This document shows, piece after piece, positions 26,680 to 35,180 of a DNA stretch of 64,000 bases; position 1 is the stretch's first letter, and every line of letters starts with the position of its first letter. The notes under the pieces were generated by a model. The model was not told where the DNA came from and did not search any database. It saw only the letters and a program-made list of their open reading frames with translations. Origin of the DNA: CBFGTV01 sp965652145 (GTDB lineage Bacteria > Bacillota > Clostridia > Peptostreptococcales > Natronincolaceae); contig CBFGTV010000003.1 of assembly GCA_965652145.1 (NCBI GenBank), forward strand, positions 1-64,000. The letters are read 5' to 3'. The position numbers were made by a program, and so were the translations under genes.

Positions 26680-27057
26680 TTACATATCCTCCTCAAATAA
26701 TATATCCACCATATTTAAAAGCTCTTCTTTTTTCAAACCAATTAGCTTTGCCTGCAAAAAAGCTTCTACTAGTATTTCTTCTATTAGCTTTAGTTTTTTC
26801 TCCCTCATAAGCTCTTTATTCTGAACTGCTACAAAGGAACCCTTTCCAGGTACCGTTTCTATAAACCCCTCCTTTTCCAATTCCTCATAGGCCCGTTTGG
26901 TGGTGATCACACTAATTTGGAGCTCCTTCGCTAAGCTCCTGATGGAGGGCAGCATTTCTCCCTCCTGTAATTCTCCTGAAAAGATGTGCTGCTTCATTTG
27001 GTTGCATATTTGCTCATAGATAGGCTGTTGTGAAGAATTTGATATCAAAATTCTCAT
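26680..27057 (-). CDS. GntR family transcriptional regulator (YtrA subfamily)
   Basis: A 125-residue regulator: a GntR winged helix at 1-75 (QPIYEQICNQMKQHIFSGEL, LPSIRSLAKELQISVITTKRAYEELEKEGFI) and a short two-helix dimerisation tail typical of the YtrA subfamily. It is the first gene of the ABC operon and very likely represses it; the operator at 27073-27104 overlaps the -10 box and start site. GGAG lies 8 bases before the ATG. Confidence 0.9.
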   Translation of the reverse strand: MRILISNSSQQPIYEQICNQMKQHIFSGELQEGEMLPSIRSLAKELQISVITTKRAYEELEKEGFIETVPGKGSFVAVQNKELMREKKLKLIEEILVEAFLQAKLIGLKKEELLNMVDILFEEDM

Positions 27058-27072
27058 ATACTAAACTCCAAT

Positions 27073-27104
27073 CTGTATATAGTGTTTATATTGTTTATAT
27101 ACAG
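27073..27104 (-). promoter_or_regulatory. Candidate operator of the GntR-ABC operon
   Basis: Inverted repeat CTGTATATA (27073-27081) and TATATACAG (27096-27104) with a 14-base AT-rich centre. It covers the predicted transcription start and touches the -10 box, the usual position for GntR autorepression. Confidence 0.6.
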
Positions 27105-27131
27105 TATATACTTTCTTAAGCTAATCGTCAA
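27103..27131 (-). promoter_or_regulatory. Sigma-A promoter of the GntR-ABC operon
   Basis: On the minus strand, TTGACG (27131-27126) and TATACT (27108-27103) are separated by exactly 17 bases, a near-consensus promoter. It is overlapped by the operator. Confidence 0.8.
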
Positions 27132-27197
27132 GAAAAAATAATTCAATGTTAGTGCTGTTTATTTCCCAGGAAAAATGCTGTTAATAATTGAAATCTC

Positions 27198-27226
27198 TTG
27201 ATTTTTCATTATATTCTGTCTATAAT
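27198..27226 (+). promoter_or_regulatory. Sigma-A promoter of the TPR-protein gene
   Basis: TTGATT (27198-27203) and TATAAT (27221-27226) with a 17-base spacer. Transcription would begin near 27233, so the gene must start at 27260, not at the upstream in-frame ATG at 27188. Confidence 0.75.
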
Positions 27227-27259
27227 AGTGTTAGGTCTATACTTATGGGGAGGTTATTT

Positions 27260-28312
27260 ATGGCGATCAAAAAGGGTAAGGGCGTATTACTGGGAAAAGG
27301 ACTCAGGCTTGACATTGATAAAAAACAAATCACAGTACAGAATCAAAATAAGAATCTTCGTATTACCTTGAATCCAAGGGGTATACAGGCTACAGCAGGC
27401 ATCCCTAAAACAGATCTGAAATATTCTCAAAGCTTTACCTTTCAAAGAGGGAGCAAAAATCGCCCGGCGTTACAGGTTACTTCAGAGCCTTCTGCTATAG
27501 AACTTTTTAATCACATTGATTCGAAGGGCATGAAAGCTCCAAGTCCAGTTCTTTTAAGGTTTTTGGGGATCGTTGGAATCGTTGCTATTTTTCTGAGCTA
27601 TCGTTTTTCAATTTTATTTTTTATAGGCGCCCTTTGTATTCTGTTGACTGCCCTTTGGCGAAAAAAAGCAGACCCCATGGCTGATTTGATTAAGACTGCC
27701 AGGGGGCTTTATCAGAGAAAAAAATATACGGAGTGTATTCAACGACTTGATGAAGCCCTAACCTATCCCAATGCCAATCGGACCCTTTTATTAATTAAGG
27801 CTGACTGCCAACTAAACCTAGATAACGCTTCCATGGCCTATTCTACCTATCGAGAATACTTTAAGCTCCATGACGGGCCTCAGTTTTTTCATTCTGCTTA
27901 TTGGGGGCCTGCCCTCAATGGAATTTTTTTAGCCCTTGATAATAAGGACTACGATTTTGCCTTGAACCTCTGTGAAAGCCTCGAGGGCTTTAAGGAGGAA
28001 ATTCAAGACATGACTCTTTGGAGGGGGTATTTAAAGGGATTGGCCTTTATGGGAATGGAGCGCCTTGAAGCTGCCATAGAAGCCTTTAAAGATGCGCTGG
28101 GCAAAAAACGTAGTATGGACCATCCTTATGTAGATATCCATTATCAGCTGGGCATAGCCTACGGTCTATTGGGAAAAAACAGCTTGGCCCGGCAACGATT
28201 TACCAGAGTTTACAGCTGGAATAGCAATTATAAGAAAATATCGGAGATTATGGATGCTATTGAAACAGGACAAGACTATACTGTATTCTTCAAAAACTCT
28301 GTAACAGAATAA
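27260..28312 (+). CDS. DUF4236-like N-terminal domain protein with TPR repeats
   Basis: A 350-residue membrane protein. Residues 1-70 resemble DUF4236 (KGLRLDID, RITLNPRGIQATAGIPKTDLKYS). Two adjacent hydrophobic segments follow (about 96-130), then a TPR-like helical repeat region (about 135-340; NANRTLLLIKADCQL, HYQLGIAYGLLGKN). The TPR part probably faces the cytoplasm and binds a partner; its function is unknown. GGGGAGG lies 6 bases before the ATG. Single gene with its own promoter and terminator. Confidence 0.7.
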   Translation: MAIKKGKGVLLGKGLRLDIDKKQITVQNQNKNLRITLNPRGIQATAGIPKTDLKYSQSFTFQRGSKNRPALQVTSEPSAIELFNHIDSKGMKAPSPVLLRFLGIVGIVAIFLSYRFSILFFIGALCILLTALWRKKADPMADLIKTARGLYQRKKYTECIQRLDEALTYPNANRTLLLIKADCQLNLDNASMAYSTYREYFKLHDGPQFFHSAYWGPALNGIFLALDNKDYDFALNLCESLEGFKEEIQDMTLWRGYLKGLAFMGMERLEAAIEAFKDALGKKRSMDHPYVDIHYQLGIAYGLLGKNSLARQRFTRVYSWNSNYKKISEIMDAIETGQDYTVFFKNSVTE

Positions 28313-28324
28313 AATGATAATAAA

Positions 28325-28360
28325 AACCCCATCCTAACAATCTACGGTTAGAATGGGGTT
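28325..28360. terminator. Bidirectional terminator between the TPR and coiled-coil genes
   Basis: AACCCCAT..CTAAC arm pairs with GTTAG.ATGGGGTT (28325-28360), with AAAA before and TTAAAATT after, serving two convergent genes. Confidence 0.75.
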
Positions 28361-28364
28361 AAAA

Positions 28365-28781
28365 TTATTCTCCGATAGCTTTTTTAAGCCTTTGAATAAA
28401 TTTATGATCCTCTTCGATGACCTGTTCTACATTGGCAATAAATTGCTTCATAGTTTCTTGAACTGATTTAATTTCCTTTAAATCCTGTTTAATGGTCTCT
28501 AGCTCTTTGAAAATTCTTTGGTTGATTTCCTGCTGCTCTTGCTTAAATTTCCGCAGCTCCTGCTTCATCCCCTGCTGCTCTTGCTTCAATTCCCGCAGCT
28601 CTTGCTTCATCCCCTGCTGCTCTTGCTTCAATTCCCGCAGCTCTTGCTTCATCCCCTGCTGCTCTTGCTTAAATTCCCGCAGCTCTTGCTTCATCCCCTG
28701 CTGCTCTTGTTTCATCTCACGCTGCTCATTTTCAATATTATCCAGCTTATCTAGGATCAGTTTTAACAAGCGTTCCTCCAA
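28365..28781 (-). CDS. Coiled-coil protein with 14-residue tandem repeats
   Basis: A 138-residue, almost wholly helical, charged protein. Its centre is four near-identical 14-residue units (MKQELRELKQEQQG type), two heptads each, predicting a long coiled coil; the flanks (NIENEQREMKQEQ, KELETIKQDLKEIK) continue the heptad pattern. No membrane segment or enzyme motif is seen. I prefer the TTG at 28781, 8 bases after GGGGGGAG; a TTG at 28799 lacks a ribosome site. Function unknown. The gene lies between the terminator and pepF. Confidence 0.65.
   Translation of the reverse strand: MEERLLKLILDKLDNIENEQREMKQEQQGMKQELREFKQEQQGMKQELRELKQEQQGMKQELRELKQEQQGMKQELRKFKQEQQEINQRIFKELETIKQDLKEIKSVQETMKQFIANVEQVIEEDHKFIQRLKKAIGE
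28530..28716. repeat. 42-bp tandem repeat inside the coiled-coil gene
   Basis: Four direct copies of a 42-bp unit (28530-28571, 28572-28613, 28614-28655, 28656-28697) plus a 19-bp partial copy to 28716. The middle units are identical or nearly so at DNA level and keep the reading frame, so copy number could change by slippage without a frameshift. Confidence 0.92.
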
Positions 28782-28873
28782 AATATCAGCTCCCCCCAAA
28801 ATGATTATTTTCTTAAGTTGATTATAACATTTTTAAAGGATAGAGAACAAGCCTGGCGCCATTTAAAATTAAC

Positions 28874-30658
28874 TTATATTTCCATAGACAGTTCAATAAA
28901 ATGTTCAATGTCCCTTTCAAGAATTGACAAGGATTCTTTCCAAAATCCCTCATCAGTCAAGTTGATGTCTACAATCTTGGCAACTTCTTCTACCGACATT
29001 TTGCCTGTTGCTCTAAGTAGTTCCTCGTATCTGGCAGGGAAGGTATTCTTGTCCTTAAGATATTGTCCAAACAGCCCCTTTGCAAAAAGGAGTCCAAAGG
29101 CATAGGGAAAATTGTAATAATGTCTTTCAGGATAGTAATAATGGACTTTATTTACCCACATATAGGGATGCAGCACCTGATGCTTCAGCCCATCACCGTA
29201 GGCAAGCCTTTGGGACTGCAGCATAATTTCATTCAGCTCTGCCACAGTCAGGCCATGATCCTGCCTTCTCTCAAAGACCTCCTTTTCAAACAAATAACGA
29301 CTGTATATATCAACGATCAATTGGGTTGCATGGGAAATGGTATTTTCCAGAATCCAAAATTTTTCTTCATCCGTTCCACTTTCAATACTTTTATGCACCA
29401 AAATGGTTTCGGCAAAAATGGAGGCCGTTTCAGCTAAAGGCATAGGATAGCTGCAATTCAATACACTTTCATCCTTTAGACAATGGCCGTGGAAGCCATG
29501 ACCCAGTTCATGGGCCAGTGTCATGACATTTTTAAAGCTTCCTGTAAAATTTAAAAGAATTCTGCTTTGCTTGATGGGTCTAATAAAATAACAAAAGCCT
29601 CCGCCCCTTTTTCCTTCCCGGGGCTCAACATCAATCCATCGGCCTTCATAGGCCTGCCTGGCAAAGCTGCCCAAATTTTCACTAAAGGTAGTAAAGTTCT
29701 CAATTACATAATCCATTGCCTGGGGAAAGGAGAATTGCCGGTCTAATTTTCCTATAGGAGCAAATAGGTCGTAGAAGGGCAAACCAGCTTCATGGCCTAA
29801 AAGCTTTGCTTTTTGTTTAAGATATCGACGAAAGGCAGGTAGACTTCCCTCCATTGCCTTGAGCATAGTATCCAGGGTTTTGCGACTCATTCGAGAATGG
29901 ACCAGACTTTCATCCAAGGGTGAATCAAAGCCTCTCATTTTCCCAAGGATAATGGACTCCCCCTTAATCCCATTGATGGCAGCCGCTGAGGAATCAGCAA
30001 TTTTTTCATAGCTTTTCAGCTCCGCCTCAAAGGCTTTTTGCCGAAGGGCTGAATCAGCATCATAGGCCATATTCCGAACCACAGAAAGGGGTAGGGCCCT
30101 TTCCTCCCCCTCCAGCTCAATATCCACCAACAGGGTCGAAGTCAACAGCTGCTGGAGCTTTGACCAGGCCTTAGCACCGGTGTGGGTCAGCTTTGCAGCC
30201 AAAAGCTCCTCATCGTCGCCCAATCGATAACGCCCCTTGGCAATGAGTTCCATTATGTAAAATCGGTGAGTTGATAAAAATTCTGAGCAATCAATCCTTC
30301 GCCCCACTTCCTCTACCTCTAGAAGCCACTTCTGAAACCGGACATGGGCCCTTTTCAGTTCAGCATATCGAGATTCAATTCTTTCCAGGGCCCTGGAAGC
30401 CTCTGGATTTTTGGCATCCACACTTTTTGACAAGGTAGAATAGCTTGACAACTTTATATAGCTCTCTTGAACAGCTATCAGCATTTCCAGATAATCAATG
30501 ATTTTTTCCCCTTCGTTTCCCTGAGATTCAAGGTTCTCCTCTGCCCATTGATTTAGCTGTTCAATCTGCTTAAGCAGTAATTCATAGTCCCTTTGAAAGT
30601 CCTTATCCTCAAAGGATTCATAGAGATCCTTCAAGCTCCATTTTAATTCAGTATCCAT
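28874..30658 (-). CDS. pepF: Oligoendopeptidase F (M3B metallopeptidase)
   Basis: Cytoplasmic zinc oligopeptidase that degrades short peptides. The 594-residue protein carries the HExxH zinc motif in LAHELGHGFHGH (about 380), the third ligand region ETASIFAETI downstream, and the N-terminal helical region of PepF. Length is typical (about 600). I prefer the ATG at 30658 (MDTELKW), 7 bases after GGGGGATG; the ATG at 30676 lacks a ribosome site. Confidence 0.93.
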   Translation of the reverse strand: MDTELKWSLKDLYESFEDKDFQRDYELLLKQIEQLNQWAEENLESQGNEGEKIIDYLEMLIAVQESYIKLSSYSTLSKSVDAKNPEASRALERIESRYAELKRAHVRFQKWLLEVEEVGRRIDCSEFLSTHRFYIMELIAKGRYRLGDDEELLAAKLTHTGAKAWSKLQQLLTSTLLVDIELEGEERALPLSVVRNMAYDADSALRQKAFEAELKSYEKIADSSAAAINGIKGESIILGKMRGFDSPLDESLVHSRMSRKTLDTMLKAMEGSLPAFRRYLKQKAKLLGHEAGLPFYDLFAPIGKLDRQFSFPQAMDYVIENFTTFSENLGSFARQAYEGRWIDVEPREGKRGGGFCYFIRPIKQSRILLNFTGSFKNVMTLAHELGHGFHGHCLKDESVLNCSYPMPLAETASIFAETILVHKSIESGTDEEKFWILENTISHATQLIVDIYSRYLFEKEVFERRQDHGLTVAELNEIMLQSQRLAYGDGLKHQVLHPYMWVNKVHYYYPERHYYNFPYAFGLLFAKGLFGQYLKDKNTFPARYEELLRATGKMSVEEVAKIVDINLTDEGFWKESLSILERDIEHFIELSMEI

Positions 30659-30727
30659 TTCATCATCCCCCAACATTATTTGATAAGAATATTATCCCCC
30701 TTCTTGAGAATTATTTCAACTCCCGAA

Positions 30728-30766
30728 AGAAAACAGCCGCTCTTTATGGGTTAGACTCCCGGCGGC
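30728..30766 (-). terminator. Possible weak terminator after cvfB
   Basis: On the minus strand GCCGC pairs with GCGGC around a 21-base loop and is followed by TGTTTTCTTTC. The stem is short, so support is modest. Confidence 0.35.
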
Positions 30767-30789
30767 CTACTTTTATCATAATCATCGTT

Positions 30790-31629
30790 TTATAATAGTC
30801 GTATTCCCTGATCCAGCTGTTCTATTTTCCTTTCCTTTAATAGTTTTCCCAATGCCCGCTTAAAGGCATTTTTACTGGTGGCCATATATTTATTAATGTC
30901 CTTTGGGTCACTTTTATCATTAAGGGGCAAAAACCCTTGATGCATCCTTAACAGCTCCAATATTTTCTCTGCATCCTCATCCCGCTGCTGATAGGCCAGC
31001 TTTTTGGTAGATAGATCAATCTTTCCATCCTCTCTGGTTTTTACAACACGAAAAGTTGCCTGATCCCCTATTTCAAAGGGCTTGTATATTTCTGACCGGT
31101 GTACCAGGCCAAAGTATTGATTTTCCACGGCAACAAAAGCACCAATTCTGGGATTGACACTATAGACTGTTCCCGTTACCATTTCCCCATTAGTAAAACC
31201 ATTGGTTGTTTTTAGATGATCCTCAATTTCCATTGATCCACATAATCGATTGCTTTTATCCACATAAATTTTGACAAGATATTTTCTTCCCTTCTTAACT
31301 CGGGTAGTTTGCTGACTAATCGGCAGCAATAGATCCTTCTCCAGTCCCCAATCTAAAAAGGCCCCTATGGCTGTTGTATCTGCCACTCGAAGGTATGCCA
31401 GCTCTCCCACCTGACCCCGGGGACTTTTCAGGGTCGCAACCAGTCGATCCCGTGTATCACGATAAAGAAATACCTCTATACTGCTGCCAGGCTTCATTTC
31501 TTCGGTTACTTCTTTTTGAGGAAGTAAAACCGCTTCATCCTTTTCTGTTCCAGATTCACTTAGGTATGCACCAAATTTAGTCAGCTTTACAATAATAAGT
31601 CTATTGATTTTTCCGATTTGTAAGCTCAA
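30790..31629 (-). CDS. cvfB: S1-domain RNA-binding protein CvfB (YitL family)
   Basis: A 279-residue protein with tandem S1-like OB folds (about 1-215; TKFGAYLS, PRIGAFVAVENQYFGLVHRSE) and a C-terminal winged helix (MATSKNAFKRALGKLLKER). This domain order defines the CvfB/YitL family, which binds RNA and affects virulence-gene expression in Staphylococcus. TTG start 7 bases after GAGGTG. Monocistronic. Confidence 0.88.
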   Translation of the reverse strand: MSLQIGKINRLIIVKLTKFGAYLSESGTEKDEAVLLPQKEVTEEMKPGSSIEVFLYRDTRDRLVATLKSPRGQVGELAYLRVADTTAIGAFLDWGLEKDLLLPISQQTTRVKKGRKYLVKIYVDKSNRLCGSMEIEDHLKTTNGFTNGEMVTGTVYSVNPRIGAFVAVENQYFGLVHRSEIYKPFEIGDQATFRVVKTREDGKIDLSTKKLAYQQRDEDAEKILELLRMHQGFLPLNDKSDPKDINKYMATSKNAFKRALGKLLKERKIEQLDQGIRLL

Positions 31630-31815
31630 GCCTTTACACCTCTTCTTATATATTCTTACTGCCTTTTCATTTTATCATATAATTTCCTGAATAGCTTATC
31701 TTTTCCTTCATCCCCCATAGTATCTTTGAAAACCTCATTTTACGAAAAATTGATGCAATCACTATGAAAATCTGATAAAATATACCATGCTACACCAAAA
31801 AAGGAGGGAATTTTT

Positions 31816-32448
31816 ATGAATCAACTAATATTAGAATGGGTCGGTTATGCAGCATCAATATTAATTGCCATTTCCTTATTAATGAGCTCCATTGTTAAGC
31901 TTCGCTGGTTAAACCTGATTGGCTCCCTTTTGTTTAGCATTTACGGTTTTGCAATTGGAGCTATGCCCGTGGGTTTTATTAATCTTTTTATTATCTTTAT
32001 TAATTTGTATTATCTGTATAAAATTTATTCTGAACGGGAGTATTTTAAAATTATAGAAATCGGTCAATCCGATAAATACCTGATGGAATTCTTAAATTAC
32101 TATAACAATGAAATCAACCATATTTTCCCCTTATTCCAAAGAGAAAAGCTCAATGAGGATATAATTGGGTTCTATATATTACGAAACCTGGTTCCTGCCG
32201 GGATATTCATTGCTTCCAAATACGATGACACAACATTACTGATAGAAATTGACTTTGCTGTTCCGGCATATCAGGATTTCAAAATAGCTAGTTATATTTT
32301 TAACAATAATCGTGAATATTTTTTGAAATTGGGCTATCAACGATTCATTACCTACTCGCAAGACCAAAAACACTTGAATTATTTAAATAAAATGGGATTT
32401 ACTTCTTCTCAAATATCCGGTCAGACCATGTTTGTAAAAAATATATAA
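31816..32448 (+). CDS. YgjV-like membrane protein with GNAT-like C-terminal domain
   Basis: A 210-residue protein. The first 75 residues hold three closely spaced hydrophobic segments of the YgjV type (GYAASILIAISLLMSS, GSLLFSIYGFAIG, FINLFIIFINLYYLYKI). The remainder is soluble and has a GNAT-acetyltransferase-like pattern (LRNLVPAGIFIAS, LIEIDFAVPAYQDF, LNKMGF), though the acetyl-CoA loop RxxGxG/A is not evident. Function unknown. AAGGAGGG precedes the ATG. Confidence 0.65.
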   Translation: MNQLILEWVGYAASILIAISLLMSSIVKLRWLNLIGSLLFSIYGFAIGAMPVGFINLFIIFINLYYLYKIYSEREYFKIIEIGQSDKYLMEFLNYYNNEINHIFPLFQREKLNEDIIGFYILRNLVPAGIFIASKYDDTTLLIEIDFAVPAYQDFKIASYIFNNNREYFLKLGYQRFITYSQDQKHLNYLNKMGFTSSQISGQTMFVKNI

Positions 32449-32520
32449 GCTTCAGCACCTCTAACTTACATTTTACTATTCAAAGATTGTTAAAAACTAC
32501 ACATAAAAACCACATAACGA

Positions 32521-32549
32521 TTGACACAATTTAGAATATATATTAAACT
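32521..32549 (+). promoter_or_regulatory. Sigma-A promoter of the tup operon
   Basis: TTGACA (32521-32526) and TAAACT (32544-32549) with a 17-base spacer. The start near 32556 coincides with the 5' end of the riboswitch. Confidence 0.75.
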
Positions 32550-32556
32550 ATGGGTA

Positions 32557-32665
32557 CAAGCCTATCTCCGAGCTAATTTCTCTAAGGAATACAATTGATC
32601 TATGGGAAATCAGCCTATAGGGTGTTATCGGAAACGATAACGCCTCCCAGGGTGGAAAGGAGTCA
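32557..32665 (+). promoter_or_regulatory. Moco-type (molybdenum/tungsten cofactor) riboswitch
   Basis: The conserved blocks of the Moco RNA motif appear in order: CTCCGAGCTAATTT, CTAAGGAATACA, GGGAAATCAGCC, GGGTG, a 7-bp GAAA-capped hairpin (32624-32641), then GCCTCCC and GGAAAGGAG. It directly precedes a terminator and the tungstate importer, as expected for sensing of Moco or its tungsten analogue. Confidence 0.9.
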
Positions 32666-32708
32666 TATTGATAACAAAGGTTTTGGTTAATCTTTGTTTA
32701 TAATTATG

Positions 32709-32731
32709 ATGCCTTCGCAGGCATTTTTTTT
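32709..32731 (+). terminator. Riboswitch-controlled terminator upstream of tupA
   Basis: ATGCCT/AGGCAT stem (32709-32714 with 32719-32724) with a TCGC loop and an eight-T run (32724-32731). It lies between the riboswitch and tupA, so ligand binding probably causes premature termination. Confidence 0.88.
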
Positions 32732-32826
32732 ATGTCTCCTCCATCAACCGATAGCCTTAGAATCTATTGGCCGGATGATTTGTTTGATAATAGTTTTACA
32801 AATTATTTTAAGGGGGAAATCATTTT

Positions 32827-33729
32827 ATGAAATTTTCTTTCAGTCAAAAAAAGAATATGTTAATGGTAGTTCTTTTACTGGTTTTGAGCTTGACATTGGG
32901 AGCCTGTAGCAGCGATAACACCCCAAGCTCCTCAAATCCGCCTGAAACACCCAAAGCTGAAGCTTCTGAAATTATTTTATCAACCACCACCAGTACAGAA
33001 AACAGTGGTTTGCTGAACTTCTTACTACCTCAATTCACTGAAGAAACCGGAATTGAAGTGAAGGTTATTGCCGTTGGTACAGGACAAGCCTTAAAAATGG
33101 GTGAAGACGGTGAAGCAGATGTACTATTGGTCCATGCCAAGGCTTCAGAGGAGGAGTTCGTAGCGGCTGGCCATGGCTTGGAGCGTTTTGATGTTATGTA
33201 TAACGATTTTATTTTAATCGGACCTGCCGATGATCCGCTGGATCTAGCCAACCAGGCTAAGGAAGATATTTTAGGGGCCTTTACATTAATTAATGAAAAT
33301 GTTGGAAACGCAAATATCAATCCAATATTTATTTCCAGAGGCGATGATTCGGGTACCCATAAAATGGAGCTGAATCTTTGGAATGAAATTGGCGTTGAGC
33401 CCGAGGGCGACTGGTATATTTCTGCGGGTCAAGGTATGGGAGCCGTTATTCAAATGACTGATGAAATGCAGGGCTATACTCTGACAGACCGGGCTACCTA
33501 TCTTTCCATGAAAAATGAACTGGACTTGGCTGTATTGGTGGAGGGTGATGAAAAGCTCTTTAATCAATATGGCGTTATCGCTGTCAATCCAGATAAAAAC
33601 TCAAAAATTAACCACGATGGAGCCCAAAAATTCGTTGAATGGATTTTATCTGAAAAGGGGCAGGCATTGATTGGTGAGTTTGGCGTTGAAGAATTTGGTC
33701 AATCCTTATTTATACCGAATGCAAAATAG
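32827..33729 (+). CDS. tupA: Tungstate ABC transporter substrate-binding lipoprotein
   Basis: Cell-surface oxyanion-binding protein of 300 residues. Signal peptide with lipobox LGAC (Cys27), a low-complexity Ser/Pro linker, then the TupA binding fold. The TTTSTENSG motif (about 57-65) that contacts the anion, VGTGQALKMGEDGEADVLLVH, and SRGDDSGTH are characteristic of TupA rather than ModA. AAGGGGG lies 10 bases before the ATG. First gene of tupABC, under riboswitch control. Confidence 0.93.
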   Translation: MKFSFSQKKNMLMVVLLLVLSLTLGACSSDNTPSSSNPPETPKAEASEIILSTTTSTENSGLLNFLLPQFTEETGIEVKVIAVGTGQALKMGEDGEADVLLVHAKASEEEFVAAGHGLERFDVMYNDFILIGPADDPLDLANQAKEDILGAFTLINENVGNANINPIFISRGDDSGTHKMELNLWNEIGVEPEGDWYISAGQGMGAVIQMTDEMQGYTLTDRATYLSMKNELDLAVLVEGDEKLFNQYGVIAVNPDKNSKINHDGAQKFVEWILSEKGQALIGEFGVEEFGQSLFIPNAK

Positions 33730-33744
33730 CAGGGGGGTAATGGT

Positions 33745-34434
33745 GTGAAGGAAATCTTAGAGGGCTTCAGAAGTGCAATTCAATTGCTGATTTCAATGGA
33801 TTCCGAAATATACGGGGTCGTTCTGCTTTCCCTCTACGTTTCTTTGAGCGCTGTGGTGATATCCAGTCTATTGGCTGTTCCTACAGGGATCATTATTGGC
33901 ACCAAAACCTTTCCTCTAAAAAAATTGTTGGTTAGGTTTCTATACACAATGATGAGTCTTCCCCCTGTAATTGTAGGCTTAATTATCTATTTACTATTAT
34001 CACGCCGGGGTCCCTTGGGTGGATTGGGGTTAATCTTTACCCCCACCTCGATGATAATCGCCCAGGTATGCCTGGTAACGCCTATTATTACAGGGATCAT
34101 CTACAACGGAACCAAGGAAAAGGGAAATGAAATCAAGGCTGTAGCCAAGACCCTGGGAGCCAGCTCCTTTCAAACCCTGTTAATCTTAATTAAGGAATTG
34201 AGGGTCATTATCTTTACTGGTATCGTATCCGGCTTTGGCCGGGCAATTTCAGAGGTGGGGGCAGTAATGGTTGTAGGCGGAAACATTAAGGGCCATACCC
34301 GGGTTATGACCACAACCATTGCCATGCTCCGCAGCATGGGCGATTATGAAACCGCCATAGCAATCGGCATTGTGCTGCTGGTTCTGTCCTTTCTAATCAA
34401 CTCAATCCTGTATCATTTTCAGCAAGGAGAATAA
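33745..34434 (+). CDS. tupB: Tungstate ABC transporter permease
   Basis: A 229-residue inner-membrane permease with about five hydrophobic segments. The binding-protein-dependent EAA loop region (AVAKTLGASSFQTLLILIKEL, then GFGRAISEVGAVMVVGGNI) contacts the ATPase. GTG start 15 bases after the tupA stop, with AGGGGGG upstream. It forms the channel for TupA-delivered tungstate. Confidence 0.93.
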   Translation: MKEILEGFRSAIQLLISMDSEIYGVVLLSLYVSLSAVVISSLLAVPTGIIIGTKTFPLKKLLVRFLYTMMSLPPVIVGLIIYLLLSRRGPLGGLGLIFTPTSMIIAQVCLVTPIITGIIYNGTKEKGNEIKAVAKTLGASSFQTLLILIKELRVIIFTGIVSGFGRAISEVGAVMVVGGNIKGHTRVMTTTIAMLRSMGDYETAIAIGIVLLVLSFLINSILYHFQQGE

Positions 34435-34436
34435 CT

Positions 34437-35147
34437 ATGGAGCTTCGTATAGAAAACATAACCAAATCCTATGAAAATAAGCCGGTGCTAAATATTGAAT
34501 CCTTGAAAATTCCCCAGGGGTCCTTTTTAGGAATAATTGGCCCCAATGGAGCAGGAAAGAGTACCCTGGTCAAAATTATGGCAGGTATTGAAGCTGCCAC
34601 CTCTGGCGATATATATTATGATGGGCAGCCCCTTCATTCCAGCCTGATGAAGCAGATGACATTAATTTTTCAAAAACCCTACCTGCTCCGAACCTCTGTA
34701 TTTCAAAATATAGCCTATCCCCTTATTTTAAGGGGCTTTACCAAAAATGAAATTAATAAAAGGGTAAAGGAATTAATAGACCAGATGGAGATAAACCATA
34801 TTAAAAATCAAAAAGCCTGGACCCTTTCCGGGGGAGAAGCCCAAAAGGTTGCCCTGGCCAGGGGCTTGGTTTTTCATCCAAAATTGCTGATCCTTGATGA
34901 GTTTACTGCCAATATTGACCCTGCCTCAATGCTGGTAATGGAAAATAATATTAAAGAATATTATAAAGCCCAATCTCCTACCATTATCATGGTAACCCAT
35001 AATATACAGCAGGCAAAACGCCTTTGCAGTGAAATTGCCTTTATGAACCATGGTACCATAGAGGAGATGGGGGCCGCCTTTGATATGTTCCATCATCCCC
35101 TCCATCCCAGTACGAAAAGGTTCATTTCCGGTGAAATCGTCATATGA
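34437..35147 (+). CDS. tupC: Tungstate ABC transporter ATP-binding protein
   Basis: A 236-residue ATPase. Walker A GPNGAGKST (about 34-42), signature LSGGEAQKVALARG, Walker B LLILDEFTANIDP and switch His in VTHNIQQA are complete. It starts two bases after tupB stops, so translation is coupled. The acidic residue pair in Walker B is DE followed by F rather than the common P, a harmless variation. Confidence 0.93.
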   Translation: MELRIENITKSYENKPVLNIESLKIPQGSFLGIIGPNGAGKSTLVKIMAGIEAATSGDIYYDGQPLHSSLMKQMTLIFQKPYLLRTSVFQNIAYPLILRGFTKNEINKRVKELIDQMEINHIKNQKAWTLSGGEAQKVALARGLVFHPKLLILDEFTANIDPASMLVMENNIKEYYKAQSPTIIMVTHNIQQAKRLCSEIAFMNHGTIEEMGAAFDMFHHPLHPSTKRFISGEIVI

Positions 35148-35180
35148 TCAAATTTAAAAAAACATTGTCATAAATAAAAG

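Noticed and set aside
27188..27259. Longer start for the TPR-protein gene at 27188
   Set aside because: A clear promoter (27198-27226) lies inside this extension and a strong ribosome site precedes the ATG at 27260.
28530..28716. Possible CRISPR array
   Set aside because: The 42-bp units are contiguous with no unique spacers and lie in frame inside a gene.
28492..28821. Plus-strand open frames of 78 and 109 codons rich in Leu, Cys and Ser
   Set aside because: They are antisense readings of the 42-bp tandem repeats, have no ribosome site, and show the low-complexity composition expected of such shadows.
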